A stretch of 64,000 nt of DNA from BAIKAL-G1 sp943369525 (lineage in GTDB: Bacteria > Cyanobacteriota > Cyanobacteriia > PCC-6307 > Cyanobiaceae): NCBI GenBank assembly GCA_943369525.1, contig CALRNL020000008.1:82982-146981 (forward strand), in the 5' to 3' direction. Positions 34,459 to 43,780 of the stretch are shown piece by piece. The position numbers were made by a program, and so were the translations under genes. Position 1 is the first letter of the stretch. The number at the start of each line of letters is the position of its first letter. The notes beneath the pieces were generated by a model. It made no database searches and had not been told where the DNA came from. It was given only the letters and a program-made list of their open reading frames with translations.

Positions 34459-35811
34459 TTGTTGTTTCATCGCCGTTGCATGGATGGAGCAGGCCTAGAT
34501 TGGGGGGCCGTGTCCGGTGAATTGCAGAACCAACGCCCCGATCCCATTGAGCTGCTGATCCAACAGGAGACCCAGCGATTGCCCTGGCTGGTGCCTGTTC
34601 GCCACAGTCGCATGGCCGAGAGCCCATTTGCTTTTTTCCGCGGCGCCGCTGCGGTGATGGCTTCTGATCTAAGCCGCAAGCCCAACTCTGGTCTGATGGT
34701 GCAGCTCTGTGGTGATGCCCATCTCATGAACTTTGGATTCTATGGCTCCCCAGAGCGGAATCTGCTGTTTGACATCAACGACTTTGATGAAACCCATCTT
34801 GGTCCCTTTGAGTGGGATTTGGAGCGGCTATCCACAAGCCTGCTTCTTGCAGCGCGCAGCTTGGGCATCAGCGAAGCAAGGCAGGAAAAAATCTGTCGCC
34901 GCAGTCTGCGGGCCTATGGCGAGGCGATGGCCAATTTCGCAGCCATGGCGTTCATCCCCATGTATGTCATGAGGCTTGATCTTGAGGCCCTGATTGATCA
35001 CTCCACAAGTAAAAATCTGCAGCATCATTTAAGTGATGTCGTCAAGAACGCCAAGCATCGCGATAGCCGCGAGGCCGTAGGCAAACTCTGCGAAACCGAC
35101 AGTTCCGGACGGCTGCGCTTTCGTCATGATCCCCCCCTGATCTGGCGAACGGCAGAGCTTCCAGAGGAATGGGGGGGAGGCATGTACTGGCTGAACCGTT
35201 TTCATGGCATTTTTGCAAGATACTTACAGAGCATCCGGCCGGAAATGAGGCGGATTCTCTCCCAGTTCCAATTCATGGATGCCGCGATTAAGGCGGTAGG
35301 TGTGGGATCGGTCGGCACCCGCTGCGCGGTTGGGGTGTTTGCCGGTAAACACCCCAATGATGTGCTGGTGTTGCAAAGCAAGCAGGCTGAGGCATCGGTC
35401 CTAGCTCCCTACGTCCAGGCAGCATCAACCAACCATCAAGGTGAGCGGGTGGTGCAGGGCCAACGGCTCATGCAAACATCCAGTGATGCTTTCCTTGGTT
35501 GGACGACCACTCCAGAGGGACATCATCTGTATTTGCGCCATTTCCGCGACTGGAAGGGATCCGTCGACCTAAGCCGCCTGGATGAGGATGGGCTCAGCGA
35601 CTATGGCCGTCTTTGCGCCTGGACCCTCGCCAAGGCCCATGCCCGCTCTGGCGACAGGGTTGCCATCAAGGACCATATCGGCGAACCCAAGCCATTTGCC
35701 AAGTCCATGGTGGAGCAGGCTTTAATCCACGCCCAGCAGTCTGAAGCTGATTACCAAGCCCTACGGCAGGCGATCAGGGATGGACGCATGCATACCTCTG
35801 ACGTGTACTGA
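34459..35811 (+). CDS. DUF2252 family protein (kinase-like fold)
   Basis: A 450-residue protein. The block FFRGAAAVMASDL and the aminoglycoside-phosphotransferase-like motif CGDAHLMNFGFYGSPERNLL followed by DINDFDET are typical of DUF2252. The C-terminus has HFRDWKGSVDL and WTLAKAHARSGDR. The HxDxHxxN-type motif suggests a phosphotransferase fold, but the substrate is unknown. The start may be TTG at 34459 or ATG at 34480; the latter seems likelier. A decayed homologue is at 26307-26605. Confidence 0.88.
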   Translation: MLFHRRCMDGAGLDWGAVSGELQNQRPDPIELLIQQETQRLPWLVPVRHSRMAESPFAFFRGAAAVMASDLSRKPNSGLMVQLCGDAHLMNFGFYGSPERNLLFDINDFDETHLGPFEWDLERLSTSLLLAARSLGISEARQEKICRRSLRAYGEAMANFAAMAFIPMYVMRLDLEALIDHSTSKNLQHHLSDVVKNAKHRDSREAVGKLCETDSSGRLRFRHDPPLIWRTAELPEEWGGGMYWLNRFHGIFARYLQSIRPEMRRILSQFQFMDAAIKAVGVGSVGTRCAVGVFAGKHPNDVLVLQSKQAEASVLAPYVQAASTNHQGERVVQGQRLMQTSSDAFLGWTTTPEGHHLYLRHFRDWKGSVDLSRLDEDGLSDYGRLCAWTLAKAHARSGDRVAIKDHIGEPKPFAKSMVEQALIHAQQSEADYQALRQAIRDGRMHTSDVY

Positions 35812-36082
35812 GTCTGCATGGGATAGGGCGCCAATAGATCTTGATCGCCCAACTTGCTCCTAACTGGCAGACGTGATTGATGACGGGTAGTGGTTCTCAA
35901 AAGAAATGGGCCACTCCTGCGCAAGATCAAGGGCCCATCCGCTCTAGGTGCAGGGTTGGTCCCGGTGATCCATCCGGTAGGGGCGCACAGCCAGAAGGGT
36001 TAAGGACGGCTGTGGTGGCACTTACGGCACGGGAGGGCGGTTGGCCGCAGGATGGATCCTGATGGCAGGCTGAATTCAACCC

Positions 36083-37426
36083 ATGTCGGCACAACCGTCC
36101 CCGGTGACCCTGGTCGAGGCCACGCGCTTCTGGTTCCAGCTTGGCTGGGTGAGCTTCGGGGGGCCGGCAGGCCAGATCGCGCTGTTGCATCGCGAGCTGG
36201 TCGAACGTCGCCGCTGGCTGAGTGAAGGGCGCTATCTGCACGCGCTCAACTACTGCATGCTGCTGCCCGGCCCTGAGGCCATGCAGGTGGCCACCTACCT
36301 CGGCTGGCTCATGCACGGCGTAGCCGGGGGCCTGATCGCCGGTGGGTTGTTTGTCATCCCCTCGGTCTTCGTTATCACGGCCCTGGCGAGTCTCTACGCC
36401 CTATGGGGACAGCTGCCGCTGCTGGCGTCGGTGTTTGCCGTGCTCAAACCAGCGGTGCTGGCGATCGTGCTGATGGCCGCCTGGCGCATCGGCCGCCGCA
36501 CCCTGCACACTCCCCTCTTGGGGGCCCTGGCTATCGCTGGCTTTTTGGCACTGGCGGCATTCCACATTCCCTATCCCTTGGTCGTGATTGGGGCGGGCGT
36601 GGTCGGCCTGCTGGCTTCCCGTCTGCGCCCCTCCCTGCTCCTGGCCGCACGCTCCCACGGCTTAACAGCAGAGCAAACGGAGAGAGATCCAACAGGCGCC
36701 CTGCATGACGACCACACCACGAGCCCCGAGCACGCCCGTTTCTCGCGCCGGCGCCTGGCGCGGACGCTGCTGGTCTGGGCCTTGGCCCTGCTCCTCCCTC
36801 TGGCCGGGCTGGCGGCGGCCGGAGGTTGGAACGGCTCCCTAGCGACCATGGCCCGCTTCTTCACCCGGGTGGCGTTGGTCAGCTTCGGCGGGGCCTATGC
36901 GGTGCTGCCTTACGTGGCCCAGGGCGCGGTGGAGGACTTTGGCTGGCTTTCAGCTGCGCAGATGCTCGATGGCCTGGCGCTAGGGGAAAGTACCCCTGGT
37001 CCCTTGATCATCGTGCTGGCCTTTGTCGGGTTCATGGGTGGATGGAACCAGGCGATCAGCGCCGGCTCTGGCCCCTGGTTGCCGGCCCTAACGGCGGTGG
37101 TGGTGACGGTTTGGTTCACCTTCGTGCCCTCGTTTGGCTTCATCCTGGTCGGGGCCCCTCTCGTGGAAGCCTCCAGAGCTGATCTGCGTTTCGGGGCACC
37201 GCTGAGCGCCATCACCGCGGTTGTGGTGGGAGTGATCGCCAGCCTGGCGTTGTTTTTCGCCGGCCCCGTGCTTGTGCCCGGCGGCTACTTCAACCCCTGG
37301 GCGCTGCTTGTAGTGGGATTGGCCTTGTTTGTGCAGCTGCGCCTGGGCTGGAGCGTTCTTCAAGTGATCGGTGCGGCGGCCACAACCGGAGCAGGGCTGG
37401 CAGGAGTGGCGATGCTTTCAAGCTGA
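36083..37426 (+). CDS. chrA: ChrA-type chromate transporter
   Basis: A 447-residue two-domain CHR protein. The N-terminal half has FWFQLGWVSFGGPAGQIALLH and LLPGPEAMQ; the C-terminal half repeats the theme with FTRVALVSFGGAYAVLPYVAQ and STPGPLII. A hydrophilic linker of about 40 residues separates them. The full-length fused form exports chromate using the proton gradient and gives resistance; some homologues have other roles. No ChrB regulator is near. It sits in a stretch rich in stress and efflux genes. Confidence 0.93.
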   Translation: MSAQPSPVTLVEATRFWFQLGWVSFGGPAGQIALLHRELVERRRWLSEGRYLHALNYCMLLPGPEAMQVATYLGWLMHGVAGGLIAGGLFVIPSVFVITALASLYALWGQLPLLASVFAVLKPAVLAIVLMAAWRIGRRTLHTPLLGALAIAGFLALAAFHIPYPLVVIGAGVVGLLASRLRPSLLLAARSHGLTAEQTERDPTGALHDDHTTSPEHARFSRRRLARTLLVWALALLLPLAGLAAAGGWNGSLATMARFFTRVALVSFGGAYAVLPYVAQGAVEDFGWLSAAQMLDGLALGESTPGPLIIVLAFVGFMGGWNQAISAGSGPWLPALTAVVVTVWFTFVPSFGFILVGAPLVEASRADLRFGAPLSAITAVVVGVIASLALFFAGPVLVPGGYFNPWALLVVGLALFVQLRLGWSVLQVIGAAATTGAGLAGVAMLSS

Positions 37427-37489
37427 TGGCCAATCCTCAAAACAACAACTCAGGGTTGGCCAGGACTGTCGCTTGCCCAGCCCTCTGGA

Positions 37490-37714
37490 ATGGCCCGTCA
37501 CCCCAGGTCCGGCAAGATCCCCGCTCGATTGATTAAGCCGATCGACCCAGAAGGCTGGGATAAGGATCCTGGCCGGCCCCTAGGTCTGCTCGTGTTAGCA
37601 CTACTGGTCGCCCGCACCTCCCTGGCCCTGGGCATCAGCAGCCTGCTGCCCATGCTGCAGAGAAGCGAGCCCACTGCCCAGCTCAGGGAACCGTCTGGAC
37701 AACCCCATGGCTGA
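37490..37714 (+). CDS. Small membrane protein, WDKDPGRPLG family, copy B
   Basis: A 74-residue paralogue of the protein at 32187-32405. The shared parts are IDPEGWDKDPGRPLG, a leucine-rich span ending SLALGISSLLP, and LQR. The N-terminal basic region and polar C-terminus differ. It starts 63 bases after chrA. Two diverged copies 5 kb apart, both retaining the block, suggest purifying selection on it. The role is unknown. Confidence 0.7.
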   Translation: MARHPRSGKIPARLIKPIDPEGWDKDPGRPLGLLVLALLVARTSLALGISSLLPMLQRSEPTAQLREPSGQPHG

Positions 37715-37754
37715 GTAGACCCAGCCAGGGCACCACTGCTTGCAGCCCCAGGAA

Positions 37755-38420
37755 CTAACCGCGCCTTGACTCCACAGGAATGGCGATCAGGGTCGACGGT
37801 TGGGCGACTGAGCCAACAGAATCCTCCTGGTCGGCCCCATTGTTCAACAGTTCCTTGGCGATGCCGGCATCAAAGGAGAATCGGCCTGGGCCCAGGAGAA
37901 GCAGGGCCAAACTGCCGCCCAGGTAAAGCACAACCAGTTCCAACACGTAGATATTCAGACCACTGGTGAGGATGTGGTGGTAGGCCGCAACGGCCATGGT
38001 TCCAGTGAGGGCGAGGGCTCCTAGGGGGGTGAGCAGGCCAAAAATCAACAGCCAGGAGCCAAAAATTTCGGCGTATCCGGCCGCGTGGGCCATCAATAGG
38101 GGAAAAGGAAGATGCAGGGGGATGACGTAGTTGTTCGCAAATCCCTGGGGATCGGCCAGCTTGTCCTGGCCGTGGTGAATCATCATCATCCCGATCGCCA
38201 GCCGCAAAACCAGCAAGCCCAGGCTTTGGGCCTGACCGGGGCCGAACAGGTAACCCCTGAGGCCGTTAGCGATGGAGTGGGGCAGTGGCCAGGTCGCCGA
38301 TGGGCTCTGCAGACGGGCGCCAGTGCTCTGGCTGGTTTCGCCTTCACTGCGGAGCAAGGCAACGGTCAAGGTGGCAGCGCAGATGCCGGCCACAACTTCA
38401 AGGGGTAGCGGCGTCGCCAT
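37755..38420 (-). CDS. DoxX family membrane protein
   Basis: A 221-residue protein from the ATG at 38420. An N-terminal span (LEVVAGICAATLTVALL) and a charged linker precede four spans typical of DoxX: LVLRLAIGMMMIHHGQDKL, AAGYAEIFGSWLLIFGLL, ALTGTMAVAAYHHI, and VVLYLGGSLALLLLGPGRFS. DoxX proteins are associated with redox stress or quinone metabolism, but this subgroup is uncharacterised. It is divergent from selO. Confidence 0.85.
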   Translation of the reverse strand: MATPLPLEVVAGICAATLTVALLRSEGETSQSTGARLQSPSATWPLPHSIANGLRGYLFGPGQAQSLGLLVLRLAIGMMMIHHGQDKLADPQGFANNYVIPLHLPFPLLMAHAAGYAEIFGSWLLIFGLLTPLGALALTGTMAVAAYHHILTSGLNIYVLELVVLYLGGSLALLLLGPGRFSFDAGIAKELLNNGADQEDSVGSVAQPSTLIAIPVESRRG

Positions 38421-38601
38421 GGCCCGAGCAGCAAAAACCGAGTCTGGCAACTCCCGTAACGAAGCGTGAAGAAGATGAGAGGCCCGGGGCTTGGGTCTGG
38501 GGCGGCACCGGCTGGGACCCACCGCCCCAACCCTCACCCAAGGTAGGGATGATGGCCGAAGCGTCAGGGCTAGGCCCCGGCAAGCCCCCTGCGAGAACCC
38601 C

Positions 38602-40320
38602 GTGACGACCACGCCGCAAGCAGCCACCCCGGGCGAGGTCGAATCGCCCTTTGTCACCAGCTTTGCTGGCTTTGCCGAGCGGGCCGACTATTCGTTGCTC
38701 GAAGGCCTGCGGGCCGATCCCCAGGCCAGAAGCGATGGCCAGGATCACCAGCCCCGCCAGGTGTTCTCCGGCCATTACGTGCCAGTCACACCCACGCCGA
38801 TTCCAGCGCCGGACTACGTCGCCCACAGCCCAACCCTGTTCAGCGAGCTGGGCCTCAGTGGGGACCTGGCCCAGGACGACCAGTTCCGCCGCCTCTTTTC
38901 CGGCGACATCAGCGTGGCGCGGGAGCCGATGCGAGCGGTGGGCTGGGCCACCGGCTATGCCCTCTCGATTTACGGCACGGAATACATCCAGCAGTGCCCG
39001 TTTGGCACCGGCAATGGCTATGGCGATGGCCGGGCCATCTCCGTGTTTGAAGGCCTGTTCCAGGGCAAACGCTGGGAGATGCAACTCAAGGGCGGGGGCC
39101 CCACTCCCTACTGCCGCGGCGCCGATGGGCGCGCCGTGCTGCGCTCCAGCGTGCGCGAGTTTCTGGCCCAGGAGTTGATGCACGCCTTGGGGGTTCCCAC
39201 CTCCCGGTCGTTAACGCTTTACATGTCGCGGGCTGAAACAGTGCGCCGGCCCTGGTACGCCCCGAACTCCAGGTCGATGGATCCCGACATCCTGGTGGAC
39301 AATCCGGCGGCGATTACCACCCGGGTGGCGCCATCGTTTCTGCGGGTCGGCCAGCTGGAGCTGTTTGCCCGCCGGGTCCGCAGCGCCGCCCATCCGGCGG
39401 CCCTCGAGGAGCTGCAATTGATCGTGCAGCACCTGATCGAGCGCAATTACCGCCCGGAGATTGATGCGGGCCTTCCCTTCCACGAGCAAGTGGTGGAACT
39501 AGCCCGTTTGTTTCGCCAACGGCTCACCGCCCTGGTGGCCAACTGGATCCGCGTGGGCTACTGCCAGGGCAATTTCAATAGCGACAACTGCGCCGCCGGC
39601 GGCTTCACCCTCGATTACGGGCCCTTTGGCTTCTGCGAACTGTTCGACCCCAGGTTCCAACCCTGGACCGGCGGCGGCGAGCATTTCTGCTTCTTCAACC
39701 AACCGGTGGCGGCCGAAGCCAACTATCAGATGTTTTGGGCCGCCATCCGTCTGCTGCTCCCAGGCGACAGCGATGCCCTGGCCCGGCTGGATGGGATCTG
39801 GCACGGCTTTGCCGAGGCGATGGAGCAGGAGATTGAAGCCATGTGGACCCGCAAACTCGGCCTCAGTAGCTACGACGCGGCGCTGGTCACCGAGCTGCTG
39901 GAGCTGCTGGTGCTCAGCAAGGTGGATTACACGATCTTTTTCCGAAGGCTGTCGGCAATCCCCGAGCAGCTCGCCAGCTTGAAGGAGAGTTTCTACTTGC
40001 CCAGCTCCGAGCAGCTCGATGGCCGCTGGAACGCCTGGCTGCAGCGCTGGCGCGAGCGCATCACCAGCAGCGGCGATGCCACGGGCCCATCTATTGGGAT
40101 GCAACTCGCCAACCCCAACTACACCTGGCGTGAATGGCTGGTCGCGCCCGCCTACCAACAGGCCGCCCTCGGCGACAGCAGCTTGGTGAAGGAGCTGCAG
40201 GCGGTGTTCAGCCATCCCTACGAGGAGCAATCGCCGCAGACCCAGGCCCGGTTCGACCAGCTCAAGCCCCGGGAGTTCTTCAATGCCGGTGGCGTATCCC
40301 ACTACAGCTGCTCCTCTTGA
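38602..40320 (+). CDS. selO: SelO family protein adenylyltransferase (YdiU/UPF0061)
   Basis: A 572-residue pseudokinase-fold enzyme. SelO is known to transfer AMP from ATP to Ser/Thr/Tyr of target proteins during redox stress. The inverted-ATP kinase features are GYGDGRAISVFEG, MQLKGGGPTPYCRGADGRAVLR, NFNSDN with the catalytic Asp-Asn, and the metal-binding LDYGPFGF. The C-terminus ends CSS, where animal SelO has Sec-Ser-Ser and enterobacterial YdiU has Cys-Ser-Ser. A GTG start at 38602 is likely (VTTTPQAATPGE); the frame is open 37 codons further upstream. Confidence 0.93.
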   Translation: MTTTPQAATPGEVESPFVTSFAGFAERADYSLLEGLRADPQARSDGQDHQPRQVFSGHYVPVTPTPIPAPDYVAHSPTLFSELGLSGDLAQDDQFRRLFSGDISVAREPMRAVGWATGYALSIYGTEYIQQCPFGTGNGYGDGRAISVFEGLFQGKRWEMQLKGGGPTPYCRGADGRAVLRSSVREFLAQELMHALGVPTSRSLTLYMSRAETVRRPWYAPNSRSMDPDILVDNPAAITTRVAPSFLRVGQLELFARRVRSAAHPAALEELQLIVQHLIERNYRPEIDAGLPFHEQVVELARLFRQRLTALVANWIRVGYCQGNFNSDNCAAGGFTLDYGPFGFCELFDPRFQPWTGGGEHFCFFNQPVAAEANYQMFWAAIRLLLPGDSDALARLDGIWHGFAEAMEQEIEAMWTRKLGLSSYDAALVTELLELLVLSKVDYTIFFRRLSAIPEQLASLKESFYLPSSEQLDGRWNAWLQRWRERITSSGDATGPSIGMQLANPNYTWREWLVAPAYQQAALGDSSLVKELQAVFSHPYEEQSPQTQARFDQLKPREFFNAGGVSHYSCSS

Positions 40321-40370
40321 AGGGCTGCTGGCGCTAGGGATCCTTCCTGCCATGGGGTTGGGCCGGCCCC

Positions 40371-41099
40371 TCAATCGGGCGCCAGCCTCCTGAGGTCATC
40401 GCTGGAGCCCATCACCACCAGAATTTCGCCCTCCTGAAGCACATGGGAGGCAGCCGGGTTGACCTGCAACTGGCCGGGCAGGCCGACCGCAAGCACGCTC
40501 ACCTTGTAGAGCTTGCGCAGGTTGAGATCCCGCAGGGAGTGGCCCACGAAAACGCGGGGCACCCTGATCTCTTCGATGCTGTGGCGATCATCAAGGCGCA
40601 ACTGCTCCAGCAGGTTGGGCCGCACCAATTCCAAGCCCAAGCGTTGGCCCTGCATCTTGGAGGGAAAGACAACGCGATCGGCCCCGACCCGATAGAGCAT
40701 CTTGAGGTGCAGGTCGCTGGTGGCGCGGGCAATCAGTTGACGCACCTTGGTGCCAGGGCTGTCCTTACAGATCAAGGTGGCGGTGATGCTGGCCTCAATC
40801 GGTTCGCTGATGGCCACCACAACGGTGGCCATCTCCAGCACGCCAGCGGCCCTCAGGGCCTCCTCATCGGTGCAATCCACCACCCGGGCCTCGAAGGCTG
40901 GGTCGACCTGGCGCAGCTCTTCGATCGCCCGTTGGCTGGAATCGATCGCCAGCACATCGGCGCCGGCTTGCAGCAGTTCCGAGCACACCGAGGATCCGAA
41001 TCGACCAACGCCAATCACGGCGAAGCCACCGCCTGGTCGGCGATCCTCCTCGGGACCCCATTGCCACCATTGGTTCACCGGTTTAATTGCAGCGCTCAC
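40371..41099 (-). CDS. ktrA: Potassium uptake regulatory subunit (TrkA/KtrA type)
   Basis: A 242-residue RCK protein. The N-terminal Rossmann domain begins FAVIGVGRFGSSVCSELL and binds NAD or ATP/ADP. The C-terminal RCK_C/TrkA_C domain (residues about 155-240) follows. It gates the KtrB channel-like subunit at the cytoplasmic face. It lies 39 bases downstream of ktrB on the same strand, so the operon is ktrB-ktrA. Confidence 0.92.
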   Translation of the reverse strand: MSAAIKPVNQWWQWGPEEDRRPGGGFAVIGVGRFGSSVCSELLQAGADVLAIDSSQRAIEELRQVDPAFEARVVDCTDEEALRAAGVLEMATVVVAISEPIEASITATLICKDSPGTKVRQLIARATSDLHLKMLYRVGADRVVFPSKMQGQRLGLELVRPNLLEQLRLDDRHSIEEIRVPRVFVGHSLRDLNLRKLYKVSVLAVGLPGQLQVNPAASHVLQEGEILVVMGSSDDLRRLAPD

Positions 41100-41138
41100 A
41101 TCACTGTTCTAGGCGGTGGGCCGGCTGGGTTGGCTCGC

Positions 41139-42548
41139 TTAGACGTAGAGGTCTTCGCTGGGGTAGCCCACCCTCTGCTGGGGCCGTCTGCCGTAGAGGG
41201 CCGACAGCAAAAGGAGGATGCCGATCCGCCCCACGAACATGCCGACCATCAGCACCAGCTGCCCCCAGCGGTTGAGGTTGGCGGTGACGCCAAGGTCGAG
41301 GCCCACGGTGCCGAAGGCCGAGACGCAGGTGAAGAGTTTTTCCAGAAAGCTGAAGGCCTGGGAACTGCGCACTCCAGTGGCAGTGGGGCCAATGCCTAGC
41401 AGCAAGGCCATCAGCACCACAAACAGGATCGATGCCAGGGTCACGCCGACGGCCCGCAGCACGGTGCCATCGGGGATCTGGCGGCGGTTGAGCAGCACGT
41501 TGTCGCGGCCTTCAAGGGTGGAGCGGGTCGCCCCCATCAAGATGGCGAAGGTGGTGGTTTTGATGCCGCCGCCGGTGCCGCCCGGGCTGGCGCCGATGAA
41601 CATCAGCACGATCATGAGCAGTAGGCCCGCGTCCGTGATCACCCCCGCGGAGAGGGGAATGGTGTTGAACCCAGCTGTGCGGGTGGAGATCGACTGGAAG
41701 AAACCGATCTGGAGCTTTTGCCAAAGGCTGTAGTCGGCTAGGGCTTGGGCATTGAAGCCAAAGTGCTCGGTAAGCAGCAGACCCAGGGCTCCGCCCACGA
41801 TCAGCAGCAGGGTGGTTCGCAGCACCAGGCGTGTGTGCAGGCTGAGGCTGCGCAGCCGCTTCAGGCGCTTGCGGTTGGCCCAGAGATCGCTGGTGACCCG
41901 CCAGCCAATGCCGCCGATCACAATCATGGCGGCGATCACCCCATTCACGACCGTGTTGTCGCGGTAGGGCTCGAGGTTGGTGGCCCAAAGGCCAAAACCG
42001 GCGTTGTTGTAGGCACTAATCACGTGGAACATCGAGGCCCAGAGCCTCTGCCCAGGATTGGCGATATCGGTGAAGCCAAAGGTGTAGAGCAGCACCGTGC
42101 CCAGGCCCATCACCAGGGTGGCGCTGAGCAGGATGTTGTTGAAGGTGGACCCGATCCCGCCCACGCCGAATTCATCGAGGGTTTCGCCGCGATCGAGGCG
42201 ATGGCGCAGGCCGGAACGCCCCTGCACGAACCCCTGCAGGAACGTGGTGATCGCCATCAACCCCAGGCCCCCGGTGAGAATCAGGCCGGAGAGCACCACC
42301 TGGCCGATCAAGGTGAGATCCCGATCCACCACGATGATCGAGAGGCCCGTCACCGTGATTGCCGAGGTCACCGTGAAGAGGGCCTGCCATAGCCCCACGT
42401 CGTCGCTGGAGCAGAGCGGCGAGGCGAGCAGCACGGTGCCCACCACGATCACCAGTAGGCCCGTGACAACGGTGAACTGGGGCACGCTGAGGTTGTGACG
42501 CCAGCGCAACAGGGCCTTCAGGGGGCTGGCAAGGGGGGCTGGGGCCAT
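41139..42548 (-). CDS. ktrB: Sodium-dependent potassium transporter membrane subunit KtrB
   Basis: A 469-residue SKT-family protein built of four M1-P-M2 repeats. The filter-like P-loops are visible as SAITVTGLS, SAYNNAGFG, STRTAGFNT and SAFGTVGLDLG, each with the conserved glycine. Ktr in cyanobacteria takes up K+ with Na+ for turgor adjustment. ATG at 42548 is preferred to an upstream TTG. The order ktrB-ktrA and the divergent GNAT gene are seen. A third subunit, KtrE, known from some cyanobacteria, is not adjacent. Confidence 0.94.
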   Translation of the reverse strand: MAPAPLASPLKALLRWRHNLSVPQFTVVTGLLVIVVGTVLLASPLCSSDDVGLWQALFTVTSAITVTGLSIIVVDRDLTLIGQVVLSGLILTGGLGLMAITTFLQGFVQGRSGLRHRLDRGETLDEFGVGGIGSTFNNILLSATLVMGLGTVLLYTFGFTDIANPGQRLWASMFHVISAYNNAGFGLWATNLEPYRDNTVVNGVIAAMIVIGGIGWRVTSDLWANRKRLKRLRSLSLHTRLVLRTTLLLIVGGALGLLLTEHFGFNAQALADYSLWQKLQIGFFQSISTRTAGFNTIPLSAGVITDAGLLLMIVLMFIGASPGGTGGGIKTTTFAILMGATRSTLEGRDNVLLNRRQIPDGTVLRAVGVTLASILFVVLMALLLGIGPTATGVRSSQAFSFLEKLFTCVSAFGTVGLDLGVTANLNRWGQLVLMVGMFVGRIGILLLLSALYGRRPQQRVGYPSEDLYV

Positions 42549-42726
42549 CCAGGGGCAAGGCTGTCCGTTCCCCAACGGTAGGGACGGTGCGATTCAAGCC
42601 AAAAGGCTAGGCCTCGCCAGCACGTCCAGCTTGGCGACGGGGGCCAGAGGGCGCCGATCCCTTGGCACAGGAAGGCCTTACCCGGGCGCGATCCAACCGG
42701 GAGTGGCAAGGGGGAGCGAGACTCGG

Positions 42727-43272
42727 ATGCGGTTACCGGGCAACCCCCTGAATCCCCTGGCATTGGCCCTGCAGATTCGATGCTTTGAGCCCGCCGACTG
42801 GCCGGCGCTCTGGAGCCTGCTGGAGCCGGTGTTTCGCGCCGGGGACACCTTCCCCCACGATCCCGCGATCAGCGAGCTGGAGGCCCGGGCCGCGTGGGTG
42901 GACCAGAGTCAGGCCGTGGTGGTGGCGATCGACGGCGAGGGGACGCTCGTGGGGAGCTACTACCTGCGGCCCAATGCCCCCTGCCTCGGCGCCCATGTCG
43001 CCAATGCCGGTTATGTGGTGGCACAGCCGCAGCGGCGGCGCGGCATCGGAAGTCGCCTTTGCCAACATTCACTCGAGGCCGCCCGGCAGCTGGGATTTCG
43101 GGCCATGCAGTTCAACCTGGTGGTGGGCACCAACAGGGCCGGGATTCGCTGCTGGCAGCGCAACGGCTTCGCCATCGTGGGCACCCTGCCCGGCGCCTTT
43201 CGCCACGGCCAGTTGGGGTTTGTGGACGCCCATGTGATGGTGCAGAGCTTGGTGGAGGCCGCCGGGCCATGA
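42727..43272 (+). CDS. GNAT family N-acetyltransferase
   Basis: A 181-residue acetyl-CoA-dependent acyltransferase. The acetyl-CoA pyrophosphate loop is QPQRRRGIGSRLC (R/Q-x-x-G-x-G/A type). It is preceded by ANAGYVVA and followed by MQFNLVVGTNRAGIRCWQRNGF with the family's typical C-terminal strand. The substrate is unknown. The stop overlaps the next start codon as ATGA, so the PPC-domain protein is translationally coupled. Confidence 0.9.
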   Translation: MRLPGNPLNPLALALQIRCFEPADWPALWSLLEPVFRAGDTFPHDPAISELEARAAWVDQSQAVVVAIDGEGTLVGSYYLRPNAPCLGAHVANAGYVVAQPQRRRGIGSRLCQHSLEAARQLGFRAMQFNLVVGTNRAGIRCWQRNGFAIVGTLPGAFRHGQLGFVDAHVMVQSLVEAAGP

Positions 43273-43703
43273 AGGTGGTGCCGCTGCGGTTGGGGCATGG
43301 AAAGGACCTGCGGCTGGCCCTGGAAGCCTGGATCGGCGAGCGGCAGGAGCCTGGCGGCTGGGTGATCAGCGCCATTGGCAGCCTGGCGGTGGCCCGGATC
43401 CGCCTGGCCGGCCAGGCGGGGATCACCAGCTTCTCGGGGGATCTGGAACTGCTGCACCTGGCCGGCTCGCTTTGCCCCGATGGGGCCCATCTGCATGTCG
43501 CCATCGCCGATGGCCAGGGCGTGGTCACGGGCGGCCACCTCTGCGCCGGGTCCCTGGTGCGCACCACGGCCGAGCTGCTCCTGGCGGTGCTGCCCGACTG
43601 GCAGTTGCAGCGGCAGCTGGATCCGGCCACCGGTTACCGGGAACTCCAGATCGCCCCAGGGCCGGGTCGGGGGTCGTCCCCTGGGGCTGCACCCCAGGGT
43701 TAG
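43269..43703 (+). CDS. PPC (DUF296) domain protein
   Basis: A 144-residue single-domain protein. GGWVISAIGSLAVARIRLA, the FSGDLELLHLAGSL strand pair and GGHLCAGSLVRTTAELLLAVLP are the core of the PPC/DUF296 fold found alone in bacteria and in plant AT-hook proteins. Bacterial members are trimeric and of unknown function. It starts in the GNAT stop codon (4-base overlap). The end of the frame runs into GC-rich hairpins, so the last residues are low complexity. Confidence 0.85.
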   Translation: MKVVPLRLGHGKDLRLALEAWIGERQEPGGWVISAIGSLAVARIRLAGQAGITSFSGDLELLHLAGSLCPDGAHLHVAIADGQGVVTGGHLCAGSLVRTTAELLLAVLPDWQLQRQLDPATGYRELQIAPGPGRGSSPGAAPQG

Positions 43704-43716
43704 GTGCCTGAGGGCT

Positions 43717-43736
43717 GGGGGGCTGGGCAGCCCCCC
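43717..43736 (+). terminator. GC-rich hairpin after the GNAT-PPC operon
   Basis: GGGGGGCTG (43717-43725) and CAGCCCCCC (43728-43736) are exact reverse complements. A second hairpin, CCTGGGG/CCCCAGG (43680-43698), lies just before, within the last codons of the PPC gene. There is no T-run, so the terminator role is inferred from position. Confidence 0.45.
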
Positions 43737-43780
43737 CTGCAGCCATGGCACCACCTTCCGACCTGGGTCACAATGGGTTC

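Noticed and set aside
35877..36062. 61-codon frame upstream of chrA
   Set aside because: Composition is typical of a chance frame, and no homologous segment was recognised.
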